Source: JAAYEA01 sp012689325
GTDB taxonomy: Bacteria > Chloroflexota > Anaerolineae > JAAYEA01
Assembly (NCBI GenBank): GCA_036841525.1
Contig: DAITVZ010000087.1
Coordinates: 1-15,682, forward strand
DNA: 15,682 bases
Direction: 5' to 3'
Shown here: positions 15,652-15,682 of the stretch, piece after piece
Position numbering within the stretch: the stretch's first letter is position 1
Layout: each line of letters begins with the position of its first letter
Notes under the pieces: model-generated
Database searches by the model: none
What the model was told of the DNA's origin: nothing
What the model saw: the letters and a program-made list of their open reading frames with translations, nothing else
Made by a program: the position numbers and the translations under genes

Positions 15652-15682
15652 TCCGGGAACGGGCTTGATGTAGGTCGGGTGG

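Overview
The window is high-GC bacterial DNA (roughly 65% G+C in most genes sampled by eye) holding seven protein genes and no RNA gene, CRISPR array or transposase that I can see. The two giant secreted proteins have Thr/Pro-rich linkers of the TPTPT type, right-handed beta-helix repeats, DNRLRE-like modules, and in one case a C-terminal IYLPAIL tail. From memory this combination is typical of Chloroflexota (Anaerolineae/Caldilineae-like bacteria). That assignment is inference; no rRNA or marker gene here fixes it.

Left part (1-7150, + strand): a small polyprenyl-phosphate sugar-phosphate transferase (exopolysaccharide or glycan initiation) is followed by a 299-bp gap. The gap carries a near-consensus sigma70-type promoter, a perfect inverted repeat and a possible leader ORF. 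Next come a 1717-residue secreted beta-helix surface protein, and then a SAM-dependent methyltransferase. The methyltransferase has its own extended -10 promoter, and its mRNA would start with a perfect 12-bp hairpin. A 13-bp bidirectional terminator hairpin separates this block from the convergent right part.

Right part (7200-15682, - strand): reading from the right edge, the genes are a GNAT acetyltransferase whose N-terminus looks like part of an AbiEi/DUF559-type protein, a lower-GC nucleotidyltransferase of the antibiotic-adenylyltransferase type, a complete PcrA/UvrD helicase, and, 74 bp behind it, a 1465-residue secreted protein. The last combines an N,N-dimethylformamidase beta-like domain, which keeps the expected Tyr/Tyr/Glu iron-ligand pattern, with two DNRLRE (CBM96-like) modules, a tandem pair of unnamed domains and a CBM6/35-like module.

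The genes do not form one obvious pathway. The sugar transferase, the two multimodular secreted proteins and perhaps the methyltransferase fit a cell-surface or extracellular-glycan theme. PcrA is housekeeping. The right edge looks like a small accessory patch. The best candidates for something new are the dimethylformamidase-like domain carried on carbohydrate-binding modules, the unnamed tandem domain inside it, and the AbiEi-GNAT chimera.
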